From: Streptomyces sp. HD
Lineage (GTDB): Bacteria; Actinomycetota; Actinomycetes; Streptomycetales; Streptomycetaceae
Direction of reading: 5' to 3'
Assembly: GCF_028369295.1 (NCBI RefSeq)
Contig: NZ_JAQMYP010000008.1
Span: 1 to 64,000 of the forward strand
DNA length: 64,000 nucleotides
This document shows, piece by piece, positions 1 through 8,048 of the stretch. How positions within the stretch are numbered: the stretch's first letter is position 1; each line of letters opens with the position of its first letter. Below the pieces are notes generated by a model that was given only the letters and a program-made list of their open reading frames with translations, did no database searches and was not told the DNA's origin. Made by a program: the position numbers and the translations under genes.

Positions 1-206
<206 letters not shown>

Positions 207-210
<4 letters not shown>

Positions 211-1604
211 CCGACCCCACAACCGAGACCGAGGAACTGCCGCCGCCGTCCAACCCCCTGGCCGTCGCCCGCCGTCTCCTGCCGGACTGGCAGAGCCAGG
301 ACGGGCAGTTGGTCTGCCGGCGCTGGCGCGCGTCCTGGATGCGCTGGACGGGAACCTGCTGGCGGGAGATGGACGAAGCACAGATCCGCGCGGCTATGTA
401 CACCCGCCTCGAACACGCCGTCTACCTCGCCCCGGCCAAGGACGGGGAGTTCGAGGAACGCGACTGGGCCCCCACCAAGCAGAAGATCAGCAACCTTCTC
501 GACGCATTGGGCGCCATCACCCTGCTGCCCACCGAGACCGACGCTCCCGCCTGGATCGACGGCGACAACGCGGCAGACACCGGGCCGATGGTGGCCTGTG
601 ACAACGGCCTGCTCAGGATCCGGGACCGCGCGCTTCTGCCGCACGGGCCCGGATTCTTCAACCTGGTCTCCGTCCCCTTCGCCTACAACCCCGCCGCGAG
701 CGCACCGACATGGGAACGCTTCCTGGCGCAGATCTGGCCCGAGGACCCCGACGCCATCGCTGCACTTCAGGAGTGGTTCGGCTACGTGCTCTCCGGCCGG
801 ACCGACATGCAGAAGATCCTGCTCATCGTCGGCCCGTCCCGCTCCGGCAAGGGCACCATCGCCCGCGTGCTCAAAGAGCTGGTCGGCAAGGAGAACCTCG
901 CCGGGCCCACCCTCGCCGGCCTCGGCACGAACTTCGGCCTGTCCACCCTGGTCGGCAAGCCGCTCGCGGTCATCTCCGACGCCCGGCTGTCCGGGAACGA
1001 CAACAGCCAAGTCGTCGAACGGCTGCTGACGATCTCGGGTGAGGACACCATCGACATCGACCGCAAATACCGCGCGGTGTGGACCGGCAAGCTGCCGACC
1101 CGGCTGGTGATCCTGTCCAACGAACTGCCGCACTTCGGCGACTCCTCCGGCGTCATCGCCCGCCGCTTCGTCCTGCTCAACATGCGGGTGTCCTGGCTGG
1201 GCAAGGAAGACCCCACCCTCTTCGACCGGCTCACCGCCGAGATGCCCGGCATCCTCAACTGGGCTCTAGAAGGCCTCGCGCGTCTTCAGCGCACGGCCCG
1301 GATCACCGAACCGGCATCGAGCCGCGAGGCGGTCACCACCATGCAGGACACCGCCTCGCCCACGTCCGCGTTCATCCGGGAACGCTGCACCACCGGACCC
1401 ACCTGCTCCGTGCCCGTAGACGCCCTGTGGACGGTCTGGCGCGAGTGGGCCGAAGACAACAACGTCCGCCCCGGCACCAAACAGGTCTTCGGCCGCAACC
1501 TGCTCTCCGTCATCCCCCAACTCACCCTCACCCGCCCCCGCGACGGCGAAAGCCGGGTACGCACCTACACCGGGGTCGCTCTCTGCGCCGCCGGCCAGAG
1601 CTAG
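207..1604 (+). CDS. P4/D5-family phage-plasmid primase-helicase
   Basis: Predicted replication protein of the integrated element, 465 residues. The C-terminal half is a superfamily 3 helicase as in P4 alpha and D5: Walker A GPSRSGKGT at residues 209-217, an acidic strand near residue 250 (AVISDAR), and the sensor-like VILSNELP near 297. The N-terminal part resembles the D5_N region. No complete primase domain is visible, so a separate primase-polymerase gene may lie upstream, outside the window. The ATG overlaps the previous stop, and AAGGGAGG (191-198) is a good ribosome site. The gene is immediately followed by a symmetrical repeat array that could be the origin it acts on. The family call is firm; the role in element replication is inference. 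Confidence 0.85.
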
Positions 1605-1620
1605 TTCCACAATCCGCCGG

Positions 1621-1781
1621 GTCGCGGACCATCGCGGACCACCCCTCATGACCTGCGGATTACACCAAAGCGCAGAGCGGACCATCGCGGACCGGCCGAA
1701 GCTCCGTGGTCCGCGATGGTCCGCGCAGTCACCCCACCAAAACCGCAGGTCAAACAAGGTGGTCCGCGATGGTCCGCGACC
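1621..1781. repeat. Symmetrical array of 10-bp repeats; candidate origin or operator
   Basis: Four copies of GGACCATCGCGGACC lie at 1626-1640 and 1679-1693 (direct) and at 1708-1722 and 1761-1775 (inverted). Both pairs are exactly 53 bp apart and all four are symmetrical about 1700.5. TGACCTGCGG (1649-1658) and its inverse (1743-1752) share the same centre. The outer left copy is a perfect tandem of TCGCGGACCA (1622-1641), one helical turn per unit. The sequences between the motifs do not match across arms, so only the motifs are conserved. It sits just downstream of the helicase gene, which fits a replication origin or a partition/repressor site. Confidence 0.7.
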
Positions 1782-1864
1782 CACAGCATTGTTAGCCCCA
1801 CCGATTGGCGCTACGAGCGGACACCCGCCTCAAACCCGCCGAGGGCCCCGGCGGCCAAGCGGCC

Positions 1865-2272
1865 TCACTGCTTCCCGACAGCCTTGGCGATCAACTGGCC
1901 CAGCGCTGATTCGCCTTGGTCAAGCTCGGTAAGCAAACAACCCAAGCTCGCCGAGGTGACGACTGGCATCCACTTGGCGAGAAGGTCCATCGCGTCCGGC
2001 AACGTGGCGGCATACACCACCTCGCTCGACACATTCGATGACAGATCGATCAGGTAGTTCGACGGCCCCCGGTACAGATGGATGGTCACGTAGTTCGAAT
2101 CCGGGTCCCCAGACCCGAAAAATTCCTTGTATCCGGCTTCAGAGACTGCCTTGTCCCAGTCTCCCTCACTCGATATCGGGGACGGAATCCGAGTCCACTC
2201 CCCGTCCCGGTACAGAAGGTCCTGGTCGTCCGATCCATCTGCGCCCCCAGGGGCCGCTAACGCTTCAGTCAT
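1865..2272 (-). CDS. Hypothetical protein, element cargo
   Basis: A 135-residue acidic protein on the opposite strand to the rest of the element. I do not recognise it. The N-terminal 25 residues are Ala/Gly/Asp-rich and probably disordered. The rest has alternating hydrophobic strands (YVTIHLYR, NYLIDLS, EVVYAAT) followed by a helix-like PDAMDLLAKWMPVV segment, suggesting a small alpha/beta fold with no catalytic motif. The ATG at 2270-2272 was preferred because the frame upstream is low complexity and runs antisense to the excisionase. The ribosome site is weak. Base composition looks less GC-rich than the flanking chromosomal genes. Size and position are compatible with an accessory or immunity-type gene, but nothing proves a function. 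Confidence 0.65.
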   Translation of the reverse strand: MTEALAAPGGADGSDDQDLLYRDGEWTRIPSPISSEGDWDKAVSEAGYKEFFGSGDPDSNYVTIHLYRGPSNYLIDLSSNVSSEVVYAATLPDAMDLLAKWMPVVTSASLGCLLTELDQGESALGQLIAKAVGKQ

Positions 2273-2384
2273 GGCGCCTATCGGACACCGCTGCCCCTGC
2301 CCTCCGCAAGGGCGGGCCGCACGCCACAGCATCGTGATGCCACCCACACCCCCGCCCCGCCTCCCGCCCCGAGGAGATTCCAGC

Positions 2385-2594
2385 ATGAGCCCCCCGACCC
2401 GTCGGCGCCGTGCGCCGAAGGACGAACTGGTACCCCTACCCGACGCATTGGAAGAGATCGGCATCAGTCGTGCCACCTGGTACCGGTGGCGCGATCGCGG
2501 TTACGCGCCGGAAGCCCGCCGTACACCGTCCGGCCGCATTTGCGTGCGCCGGAGTGTCCTGGACGCCTTCAAGGAAGAATTGGAAGCCGCGTGA
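2385..2594 (+). CDS. xis: Excisionase-like helix-turn-helix protein
   Basis: A 69-residue basic protein with a MerR/excisionase-type winged helix: after an Arg-rich start, residues 17-40 form DALEEIGISRATWYRWRDRG (a helix-turn-helix ending in WYRWRDRGYAP), then an SGRICVRRSVLDAF wing-like segment. Such proteins bend DNA at att sites and direct the integrase towards excision. GAGGAG (2371-2376) precedes the ATG at good spacing. The TGA overlaps the GTG start of the integrase (GTGA), the usual xis-int coupling in actinomycete integrative elements. Confidence 0.85.
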   Translation: MSPPTRRRRAPKDELVPLPDALEEIGISRATWYRWRDRGYAPEARRTPSGRICVRRSVLDAFKEELEAA

Positions 2595-3955
2595 CTGAGT
2601 GGAGCTACACCGTCAAGATCTGGGCCATCCGGAAGCGTGATTACCGGAAGCCCTATCAACTCCGTTGGAAGGTGGGCACCCGCCCCCATTCGGAGTCGTT
2701 CCTCACTCAGGGCCTGGCGGACAGCCGCCGGGCCCAACTCATCACGGCGGCGCGCGACGGCGAGCCGTTCGACGTGGACAGCGGTCTGCCGAAATCCATG
2801 GTCGACAAGAACCGGGACATCTCGTGGTACGAGCACGCCCGGAACTACATCGCGATGAAGTGGGACGACTCCCCCGGCAACACCCGCCGCACGCTGGCTG
2901 AGGCCATGGCCACAGTGACGCCCGCCTTGGTGAAGGACACCAAGGGAATGCCGGACAAGAGAGACGTCCGACGTGCTCTCTACAGTTGGGCCTTCAACAA
3001 GAACCGGTGGGACGAGGAAACCCCTGCTGACGTGGTCAAGGTTCTGGACTGGTTCAAGCGCAAGTCACTCCCCATGTCCGCACTGTCCGACCGGCTTGTC
3101 GTTCGGGCCGCCCTGAGCGCGTTGTCAAAGAAGCTGGACGGCACAACCGCAGCGCCGGGAACAATCAGCCGAAAGCGCGCAATCTTCTATAACTCACTCG
3201 AATTCGCAGTAGACGCTGAATTGCTCAGCGACAACCCGTTGGACCGGGTCAAGTGGACAGCACCCGAGCAGGTTGTAGAGGAGGTAGATCCGGAATGCGT
3301 GCCGAATCCCGCCCAAGCGGCGAAGCTACTGGCTGCTGTGCGGGATCAGAGCAAGCGCGGCCGACGGCTCATGGCTTTCTTCGGCTGCATGTACTACGCA
3401 GCTGCACGGCCGGCCGAAGTCATCGGATTGCGAGTCGGGGACTGCGACTTGCCGCGTCGTGGGTGGGGTCTGCTCCGACTCCGTGAGACACGCCCCCGCT
3501 CCGGTACGGCCTGGACGGACAGTGGCGAGGCACACGAGAAGAAGGGACTGAAGCATCGGCCACGCAAGGCGGTGCGACGCGTGCCGATTCCGCCTGAACT
3601 GGTCGCGTTGCTGCGGTGGCATCTCACTGCGTACGGCACATCCCCTGACGGTCGGGTGTTCCAGACGATGCGCGGCGGGCTGATCCAAGACACCGGTTAT
3701 GGCGAAGTCTGGGCTGAGGCTCGCTCGCGAGCCCTGGCCCCTACAGAGTTCGAGTCGGTGTTGGCCAAGCGGCCGTATGACCTTCGTCATGCTGCGGTGT
3801 CCACGTGGCTCAGCTCCGGCGTCGAACCTCAGCTTGTGGCGGAGCGCGCCGGACACAGCGTGGCCGTGCTCTTCCGCGTATACGCCAAGTTCCTCAAGGA
3901 CGGAGACGAGGCCGCGAACGCCAAGATCTCTGCCCGACTGGGCCAGAGCGCGTGA
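2591..3955 (+). CDS. int: Tyrosine recombinase / site-specific integrase
   Basis: A 454-residue phage-type integrase that would join and cut att sites. The catalytic domain is intact: Arg273 in AARPAEVIGLRVGD, Arg399 and His400 in YDLRHAAVS, His422 in ERAGHS and nucleophile Tyr431 in FRVYAKF. The residue normally His before the second Arg is Tyr, which is frequent in actinobacterial members. The N-terminal arm (WKVGTRPHSESF) resembles an AP2-like DNA-binding strand region. I chose the GTG at 2591 because it overlaps the xis stop and begins the conserved part; an upstream ATG at 2486 lies inside xis. The gene ends 155 bp from the 3' end of tRNA-Tyr, the expected target. Confidence 0.93.
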   Translation: MTEWSYTVKIWAIRKRDYRKPYQLRWKVGTRPHSESFLTQGLADSRRAQLITAARDGEPFDVDSGLPKSMVDKNRDISWYEHARNYIAMKWDDSPGNTRRTLAEAMATVTPALVKDTKGMPDKRDVRRALYSWAFNKNRWDEETPADVVKVLDWFKRKSLPMSALSDRLVVRAALSALSKKLDGTTAAPGTISRKRAIFYNSLEFAVDAELLSDNPLDRVKWTAPEQVVEEVDPECVPNPAQAAKLLAAVRDQSKRGRRLMAFFGCMYYAAARPAEVIGLRVGDCDLPRRGWGLLRLRETRPRSGTAWTDSGEAHEKKGLKHRPRKAVRRVPIPPELVALLRWHLTAYGTSPDGRVFQTMRGGLIQDTGYGEVWAEARSRALAPTEFESVLAKRPYDLRHAAVSTWLSSGVEPQLVAERAGHSVAVLFRVYAKFLKDGDEAANAKISARLGQSA

Positions 3956-4059
3956 GGGGCTGAAAATCCCGTCCACGCCCCGTCCACAGAGTCCGAGACG
4001 AGGCGTTCGAACGCGAGACAGAGTGAGACAGTTCGCCGATCGCCAGAGCACATGACTAA

Positions 4060-4098
4060 GGGCCCTGTGAGCTGCCATTTCGGCAGGTCACAGGGCCC
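4060..4098. terminator. Hairpin between integrase and tRNA-Tyr
   Basis: A perfect outer stem GGGCCCTGTGA / TCACAGGGCCC (4060-4070 with 4088-4098) encloses an inner stem CTGCC / GGCAG (4072-4076 with 4082-4086) and an ATTTC loop, with one G-G mismatch between them. It lies downstream of both the integrase (plus) and tRNA-Tyr (minus), so it can serve as a bidirectional terminator. No long T tract follows, as usual in Streptomyces. Confidence 0.75.
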
Positions 4099-4110
4099 CT
4101 AGTTCCCGTG

Positions 4111-4160
4111 TGGCGGCGCCAGGATTCGAACCTGGGAAGGCTGAGCCGGCAGATTTACAG
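4111..4160. other. Probable attachment site in the 3' half of tRNA-Tyr
   Basis: The integrase gene points at the 3' end of tRNA-Tyr with nothing between them but a terminator. Integrases of this type commonly use a 40-50 bp identity segment covering the anticodon-to-3' end of a tRNA, regenerating the tRNA on insertion. The matching second copy should lie beyond the left edge and cannot be seen, so the exact core is unproven. Confidence 0.45.
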
Positions 4161-4192
4161 TCTGCTCCCTTTGGCCGCTCGGGCACACCGCC
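4111..4192 (-). tRNA. tRNA-Tyr (GTA anticodon)
   Basis: Read on the minus strand, this is an 82-nt class II tRNA. The acceptor stem GGCGGTG pairs with CGCCGCC plus discriminator A, the anticodon loop contains CTGTAAA (GTA), there is the long variable arm typical of bacterial tRNA-Tyr, and a GGTTCGAATCC T-arm. CCA is not encoded. It is the likely integration target of the neighbouring element. About 20 nt upstream of the mature 5' end (4213-4228) the transcript would form ACCGCC-GAAA-GGCGGT, a GNRA-capped hairpin in the 5' leader. Confidence 0.95.
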
Positions 4193-4419
4193 GGGTTTGC
4201 TGCCTCGTTCGAACCGCCTTTCGGCGGTGCTCCCTGGCAACGACGTAAACAATACCCGATGCGTAGGGGTGCTTCGCCACCCGATTGATCGCCTCTCTGA
4301 GGACCAGGGGTGGCTAGGCTTGTCCGGATGCGGTCCGGGGCCTGCCCCGGGCTCGGCGGCCACCCCCACGCCCGCCGACACGCACCCCACACGCACCCCG
4401 ATACAAGGAGCCACAGCAC

Positions 4420-4908
4420 ATGGCCGACTCCAGTTTCGACATCGTCTCGAAGGTCGAGCGGCAGGAGGTCGACAACGCCCTCAACCAGGCCGCCAAGGAG
4501 ATCTCGCAGCGCTACGACTTCAAGGGCGTGGGTGCCTCGATCTCGTGGTCCGGTGACAAGATCCTGATGGAGGCGAACTCCGAGGACCGGGTGAAGGCTG
4601 TCCTCGACGTCTTCCAGTCCAAGCTGATCAAGCGCGGGATCTCGCTGAAGGCCCTGGACGCGGGCGAGCCCCAGCTCTCGGGCAAGGAGTACAAGATCTT
4701 CGCGTCGATCGAGGAGGGCATCTCCCAGGAGAACGCGAAGAAGGTGGCGAAGATCATTCGTGACGAGGGCCCGAAGGGCGTGAAGGCACAGGTCCAGGGC
4801 GACGAGCTGCGGGTCAGCTCGAAGAGCCGGGACGACCTGCAGGCCGTGATCGCCCTGCTGAAGGGCAAGGACTTCGACTTCGCGCTGCAGTTCGTGAACT
4901 ACCGGTGA
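4420..4908 (+). CDS. yajQ: YajQ family nucleotide-binding protein (DUF520)
   Basis: A 162-residue cytosolic protein matching the YajQ family over its full length, from [19 protein letters not shown], through KRGISLKAL and KIIRD, to the C-terminal [10 protein letters not shown]. YajQ proteins have two ferredoxin-like domains and bind nucleic acid or nucleotides; some bind cyclic di-GMP, but the actinobacterial role is not established. The ATG is preceded by AAGGAG (4406-4411). It is a single gene, bounded by the tRNA upstream and a strong hairpin downstream. Confidence 0.95.
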   Translation: MADSSFDIVSKVERQEVDNALNQAAKEISQRYDFKGVGASISWSGDKILMEANSEDRVKAVLDVFQSKLIKRGISLKALDAGEPQLSGKEYKIFASIEEGISQENAKKVAKIIRDEGPKGVKAQVQGDELRVSSKSRDDLQAVIALLKGKDFDFALQFVNYR

Positions 4909-4947
4909 GCCGCTGACTCACGGTCGTAGGCCACAGGAGTGACGAGG

Positions 4948-4980
4948 AAGGGTGGGCACCCCCCGAGGGTGCCCACCCTT
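4948..4980 (+). terminator. Terminator after yajQ
   Basis: A perfect 13-bp stem AAGGGTGGGCACC / GGTGCCCACCCTT (4948-4960 with 4968-4980) with a 7-nt loop, ending in TTCT. It closes yajQ and probably also serves the convergent membrane-protein gene. Confidence 0.9.
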
Positions 4981-5017
4981 CTCGCCTGCTGGCTGCGGTC
5001 TGGGGTGTGCTCCTGGC

Positions 5018-5284
5018 TCAGTTGCGCGAGTGGCCGAACAGGATGCGGTAGGCGATCAGGAGCACGAGCGAGCCGCCGATGGCGGCGGCCCAGGTGGCGC
5101 CGTCGTAGAAGTCCTTGGTGATCGGGTGGTCCAGCCAGCGGGATGAGATCCAGCCACCGATGAACGCGCCGGAGATACCGATGATCGTCGTACCGATGAA
5201 GCCGCCCGGGTCGCGGCCCGGCAGCAGGAACTTGGCGATGGCCCCGGCCAACAGCCCCAGGATGATCCAGCTGATGATGGTCAT
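5018..5284 (-). CDS. GlsB/YeaQ/YmgE family stress-response membrane protein
   Basis: An 88-residue protein with three hydrophobic segments (residues 3-21, 28-47, 63-82), matching the transglycosylase-associated / GlsB family: the start TIISWIILGLLAGAIAKFLLPG and the Gly-rich GFIGTTIIGISGAFIGGW are characteristic. Members are small inner-membrane proteins linked to stress and cell-envelope states; the molecular role is unknown. Compared with the common length it has a slightly longer loop (SSRWLDHPITKDFYDG). It is monocistronic. Confidence 0.9.
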   Translation of the reverse strand: MTIISWIILGLLAGAIAKFLLPGRDPGGFIGTTIIGISGAFIGGWISSRWLDHPITKDFYDGATWAAAIGGSLVLLIAYRILFGHSRN

Positions 5285-5497
5285 GCCCTGAACCTGCCCT
5301 TCCGCGCTGTGCTTTCACTGTCCGACCTGTGTGATTTCGGTGCGGACAGGCTGTGCGTGGCGCGACGTGCGTGTGCTTTTCGCGCCGTGTGCCACTTGGC
5401 ACTGAGACCGGCTCATGGCGCGCTTGTTCGTGCCTTGTTGAAGAAGAAGACGTCACCGTGGCACTCCTCGGTTGCACTGATCAGTAAGGATCGGACC

Positions 5498-6739
5498 ATG
5501 ACGGGCTCCAGTTCTGCTTTCGAGCTGCGGCGCACCCTGGGGGTCGGGGACGCAGTGATCATCGGACTCGGCTCGATGGTCGGGGCCGGGATCTTCGCCG
5601 CCCTGGCGCCGGCCGCGCACGCGGCCGGATCCGGGCTGTTGCTCGGGCTCGCGGTCGCCGCCGTGGTCGCCTACTGCAACGCCACGTCGTCGGCGCGGCT
5701 GGCCGCCCTGTATCCGGCCTCCGGCGGCACGTATGTGTACGGCCGGGAGCGGCTCGGGGAGTTCTGGGGGTATCTCGCGGGCTGGTCGTTCGTGGTGGGC
5801 AAGACGGCCTCCTGTGCGGCGATGGCGCTCACCGTGGGCGCCTACGTCTGGCCGGGGCAGGCACACGCGGTGGCGGTCGCGGCCGTGGTGGCACTGACCG
5901 CGGTGAACTACGGCGGCATGCAGAAGTCCGCCTGGCTGACGCGGGCGATCGTTGCGGTGGTCCTGGCTGTCCTCGCTTGTGTGGTGGTCGTGTGTCTGGG
6001 GTCCGCGGAGTCCGATGCCGGGCGCCTGGACGTCGGGGTCTCGGGCGGCGTGGGCGGGATGCTGCAGGCGGCGGGGCTGCTGTTCTTCGCCTTCGCCGGG
6101 TACGCGCGGATCGCGACCCTCGGTGAGGAGGTGCGGGATCCGGCGCGCACCATCCCCCGGGCGATTCCGCTGGCTCTGGGCATCGCGCTGGTGGTGTACG
6201 CGTGTGTGGCGGTTGCCGTCCTTTCCGTGCTGGGAGCGGAGGGTCTCGGGGAAGCGGGCGCGCCGTTGGCCGACGCGGTGCGGGCGGCCGGCGTGCCGGG
6301 GCTGGCGCCCGTGGTACGGGTGGGTGCGGCCGTCGCCGCGCTGGGCTCGCTGCTCGCTCTGATCCTGGGCGTCTCGCGGACGACGCTGGCCATGGCCCGT
6401 GACCGTCATCTGCCCGGCGCCCTGGCGGCTGTGCATCCGCGCTTCCAGGTACCGCACCGGGCCGAACTGGCCGTGGGTGCGGTGGTCGCGGTCCTGGCCG
6501 CCACGGTGGACGTGCGGGGCGCGATCGGGTTCTCCTCCTTCGGTGTGCTGGCGTACTACGCCGTGGCCAATGCCTCGGCCTGGACGCTCGACCCGAAGCC
6601 GACTGCACGGCTCGTGCCGGCGGTCGGGCTCCTCGGCTGCGTGGTGCTGGCGTTCTCCCTTCCGGGGGCATCGGTCGTTGCCGGTGCGGGCGTGCTGGCG
6701 GTGGGTGTGATCGCGTACGGCGTGCGGCGGTGGGTGTGA
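5498..6739 (+). CDS. APC family amino acid permease
   Basis: A 413-residue integral membrane protein with about 12 hydrophobic segments. The start RRTLGVGDAVIIGLGSMVGAGIFAAL carries the family's GxG(S/T)xxGxGIF substrate-binding loop in TM1, and FAFAGYARIATLGEEVRDPARTIPRAI is the conserved TM6 region. It likely imports an amino acid or related amine by proton coupling; the substrate cannot be told. The ATG at 5498 was chosen because AAGGA lies 7 bases upstream and the TM1 motif follows directly. A 29-bp tandem duplication at the 3' end creates an early stop, removing about eight residues relative to the inferred ancestor. Confidence 0.88.
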   Translation: MTGSSSAFELRRTLGVGDAVIIGLGSMVGAGIFAALAPAAHAAGSGLLLGLAVAAVVAYCNATSSARLAALYPASGGTYVYGRERLGEFWGYLAGWSFVVGKTASCAAMALTVGAYVWPGQAHAVAVAAVVALTAVNYGGMQKSAWLTRAIVAVVLAVLACVVVVCLGSAESDAGRLDVGVSGGVGGMLQAAGLLFFAFAGYARIATLGEEVRDPARTIPRAIPLALGIALVVYACVAVAVLSVLGAEGLGEAGAPLADAVRAAGVPGLAPVVRVGAAVAALGSLLALILGVSRTTLAMARDRHLPGALAAVHPRFQVPHRAELAVGAVVAVLAATVDVRGAIGFSSFGVLAYYAVANASAWTLDPKPTARLVPAVGLLGCVVLAFSLPGASVVAGAGVLAVGVIAYGVRRWV

Positions 6740-6758
6740 TCGCGTACGGCGTGCGGCG
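6701..6758. repeat. 29-bp tandem duplication across the permease stop
   Basis: Positions 6701-6729 and 6730-6758 are identical, and the first bases of the unit recur at 6759. Because 29 is not a multiple of three, the second copy is read in another frame and supplies the TGA at 6737-6739. With one copy removed, the frame would continue to a TAG at 6790-6792. Confidence 0.9.
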
Positions 6759-6989
6759 GTGGGTGGTGGAGCGGTCGGGTGGCGGGGAGTAGACCGGTAG
6801 GTATGGCCGCTGGACCTCGCTGAGGGCGCGAAGCACGAGAAGTCGCCCGGTCTCTTCAGCGTCCGTATGCGGCGCGGGTCGATCGACGTCATGGGTCCAC
6901 TCGGCACGCCGTCACGATCGGCCCACTCGGCAACGAGCGGTCCGCTCAGCGCCCGTCGACCGAGTCGCCAGGCGTTGGTGCAGGCCTGC

Positions 6990-7556
6990 TCAGGACGTCC
7001 GTGCCACCGCCGTACGTATGCGGAAGTCGGCCCAAGGGGCCATCTCCAGCTCCTCGTTCATCTCCTCGTACCAACCCGTGCCGTCGACCCAGGCGCGCAG
7101 CCAGTCGGTGAGGCTCGGGGCGTCGACATACCACGCCTGGTCGGCGTCGTCGGCGTTCGGTTCGAAGAGCAGGACGGTGGCCTGTGGACTGCGGCAGTCC
7201 ACGCACGCGTACATCGCGCAGCCCCAGTGGGATATCGGAAGGACGCCTTCGGGCCAGGGCCAGTCAGGGTCCTTGCGGGTGCTCTCGCGGTTGGCGAGGT
7301 ACTGCGTGACCGCGGCGGGCTCACCGGACGGAGGGCTGTCGAGCAGGGGCAACAGGCCGTACTCCGGGCCGAATCCGCCGTCTCCTATACGCAGGTAGAG
7401 GTCGGCGAGCAGCTGGGGCAGGCGGAAGCCGAGGGTGGCCTCGGCGCGGGCCAGGGTGGCCGCGTCCACAGGCTCGGGGAGCGAAGGCCAGCCCCACGGA
7501 CGGGTGTTGCCGGCCTTGTCCGCCACCTTCGTCAGCAACTGCTCGTTCTCGGTCAT
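6990..7556 (-). CDS. SMI1/KNR4 (SUKH) family protein
   Basis: A cytosolic protein of 188 residues. The pattern of a helix ending in LARAEATLGFRLPQLLADLYLRIGDGGFGPEYGLLPL is the hallmark of the SMI1/KNR4 fold: an ExxLG.xLP..L..ly...nGG..p..gl motif. The central part (WPISHWGCAMYACVDCRS) fits the family's second half. In bacteria, SUKH proteins are often immunity proteins for contact-dependent or polymorphic toxins, but many are stand-alone genes, and no toxin gene is adjacent. Two in-frame ATG codons exist (7571 and 7556); neither has a clear ribosome site and the shorter was chosen. Confidence 0.75.
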   Translation of the reverse strand: MTENEQLLTKVADKAGNTRPWGWPSLPEPVDAATLARAEATLGFRLPQLLADLYLRIGDGGFGPEYGLLPLLDSPPSGEPAAVTQYLANRESTRKDPDWPWPEGVLPISHWGCAMYACVDCRSPQATVLLFEPNADDADQAWYVDAPSLTDWLRAWVDGTGWYEEMNEELEMAPWADFRIRTAVARTS

Positions 7557-7652
7557 GCATTCATGATGCAAGCCGCCACTGACAATCGGGGCGGCCTGTG
7601 GACAACCGCAGCGTTGTGGAAAACCCTGCGGCTACCGCCCCTGTCCCACCGG

Positions 7653-8048
7653 CTACCAGCGCGACGAGAACGGCTGGTCCGTCGGCACGATTTCGCGGCC
7701 CAGCGGAAACAGCGACACCGGGATCAGCTTGAAGTTGGCGATGCCGAACGGGATACCGATGATCGTGATGCAGAGGGCGAGGCCCGTGACGATGTGGCCG
7801 ATGGCCAGCCACCAGCCCGCGAGGATCAGCCACAGGACGTTGCCAACGCAGGAGGGTGCTCCGGCGTCGCGGCGCTCGACCGTGGTGTACCCGAAGGGCC
7901 ACAGGGCGTAGACGCCGATACGGAAGGCAGCGATGCCGAACGGGATGCCGATGATGGTGATGCAGAGCAGGAGGCCCGCGAGCAGGTAGGCGAGAAACAG
8001 CCAGAAGCCGCTCAGAACGAGCCAGATGACGTTGAGGATGGTCTTCAC
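7653..8048 (-). CDS. YccF domain membrane protein
   Basis: A 131-residue protein made of two copies of the YccF unit. Each has a Trp-rich hydrophobic segment ([38 protein letters not shown]) followed by [13 protein letters not shown]. The duplicated [12 protein letters not shown] motif is diagnostic. Function is unknown; members are small inner-membrane proteins. The GTG start overlaps the TGA of htpX (GTGA), so it is translationally coupled to the protease gene and may share its membrane-stress role. Confidence 0.88.
   Translation of the reverse strand: MKTILNVIWLVLSGFWLFLAYLLAGLLLCITIIGIPFGIAAFRIGVYALWPFGYTTVERRDAGAPSCVGNVLWLILAGWWLAIGHIVTGLALCITIIGIPFGIANFKLIPVSLFPLGREIVPTDQPFSSRW

Noticed and set aside
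2486..2590. Upstream ATG extension of the integrase
   Set aside because: It lies inside the excisionase gene, and the GTG at 2591 overlapping the xis stop gives the family-typical N-terminus.
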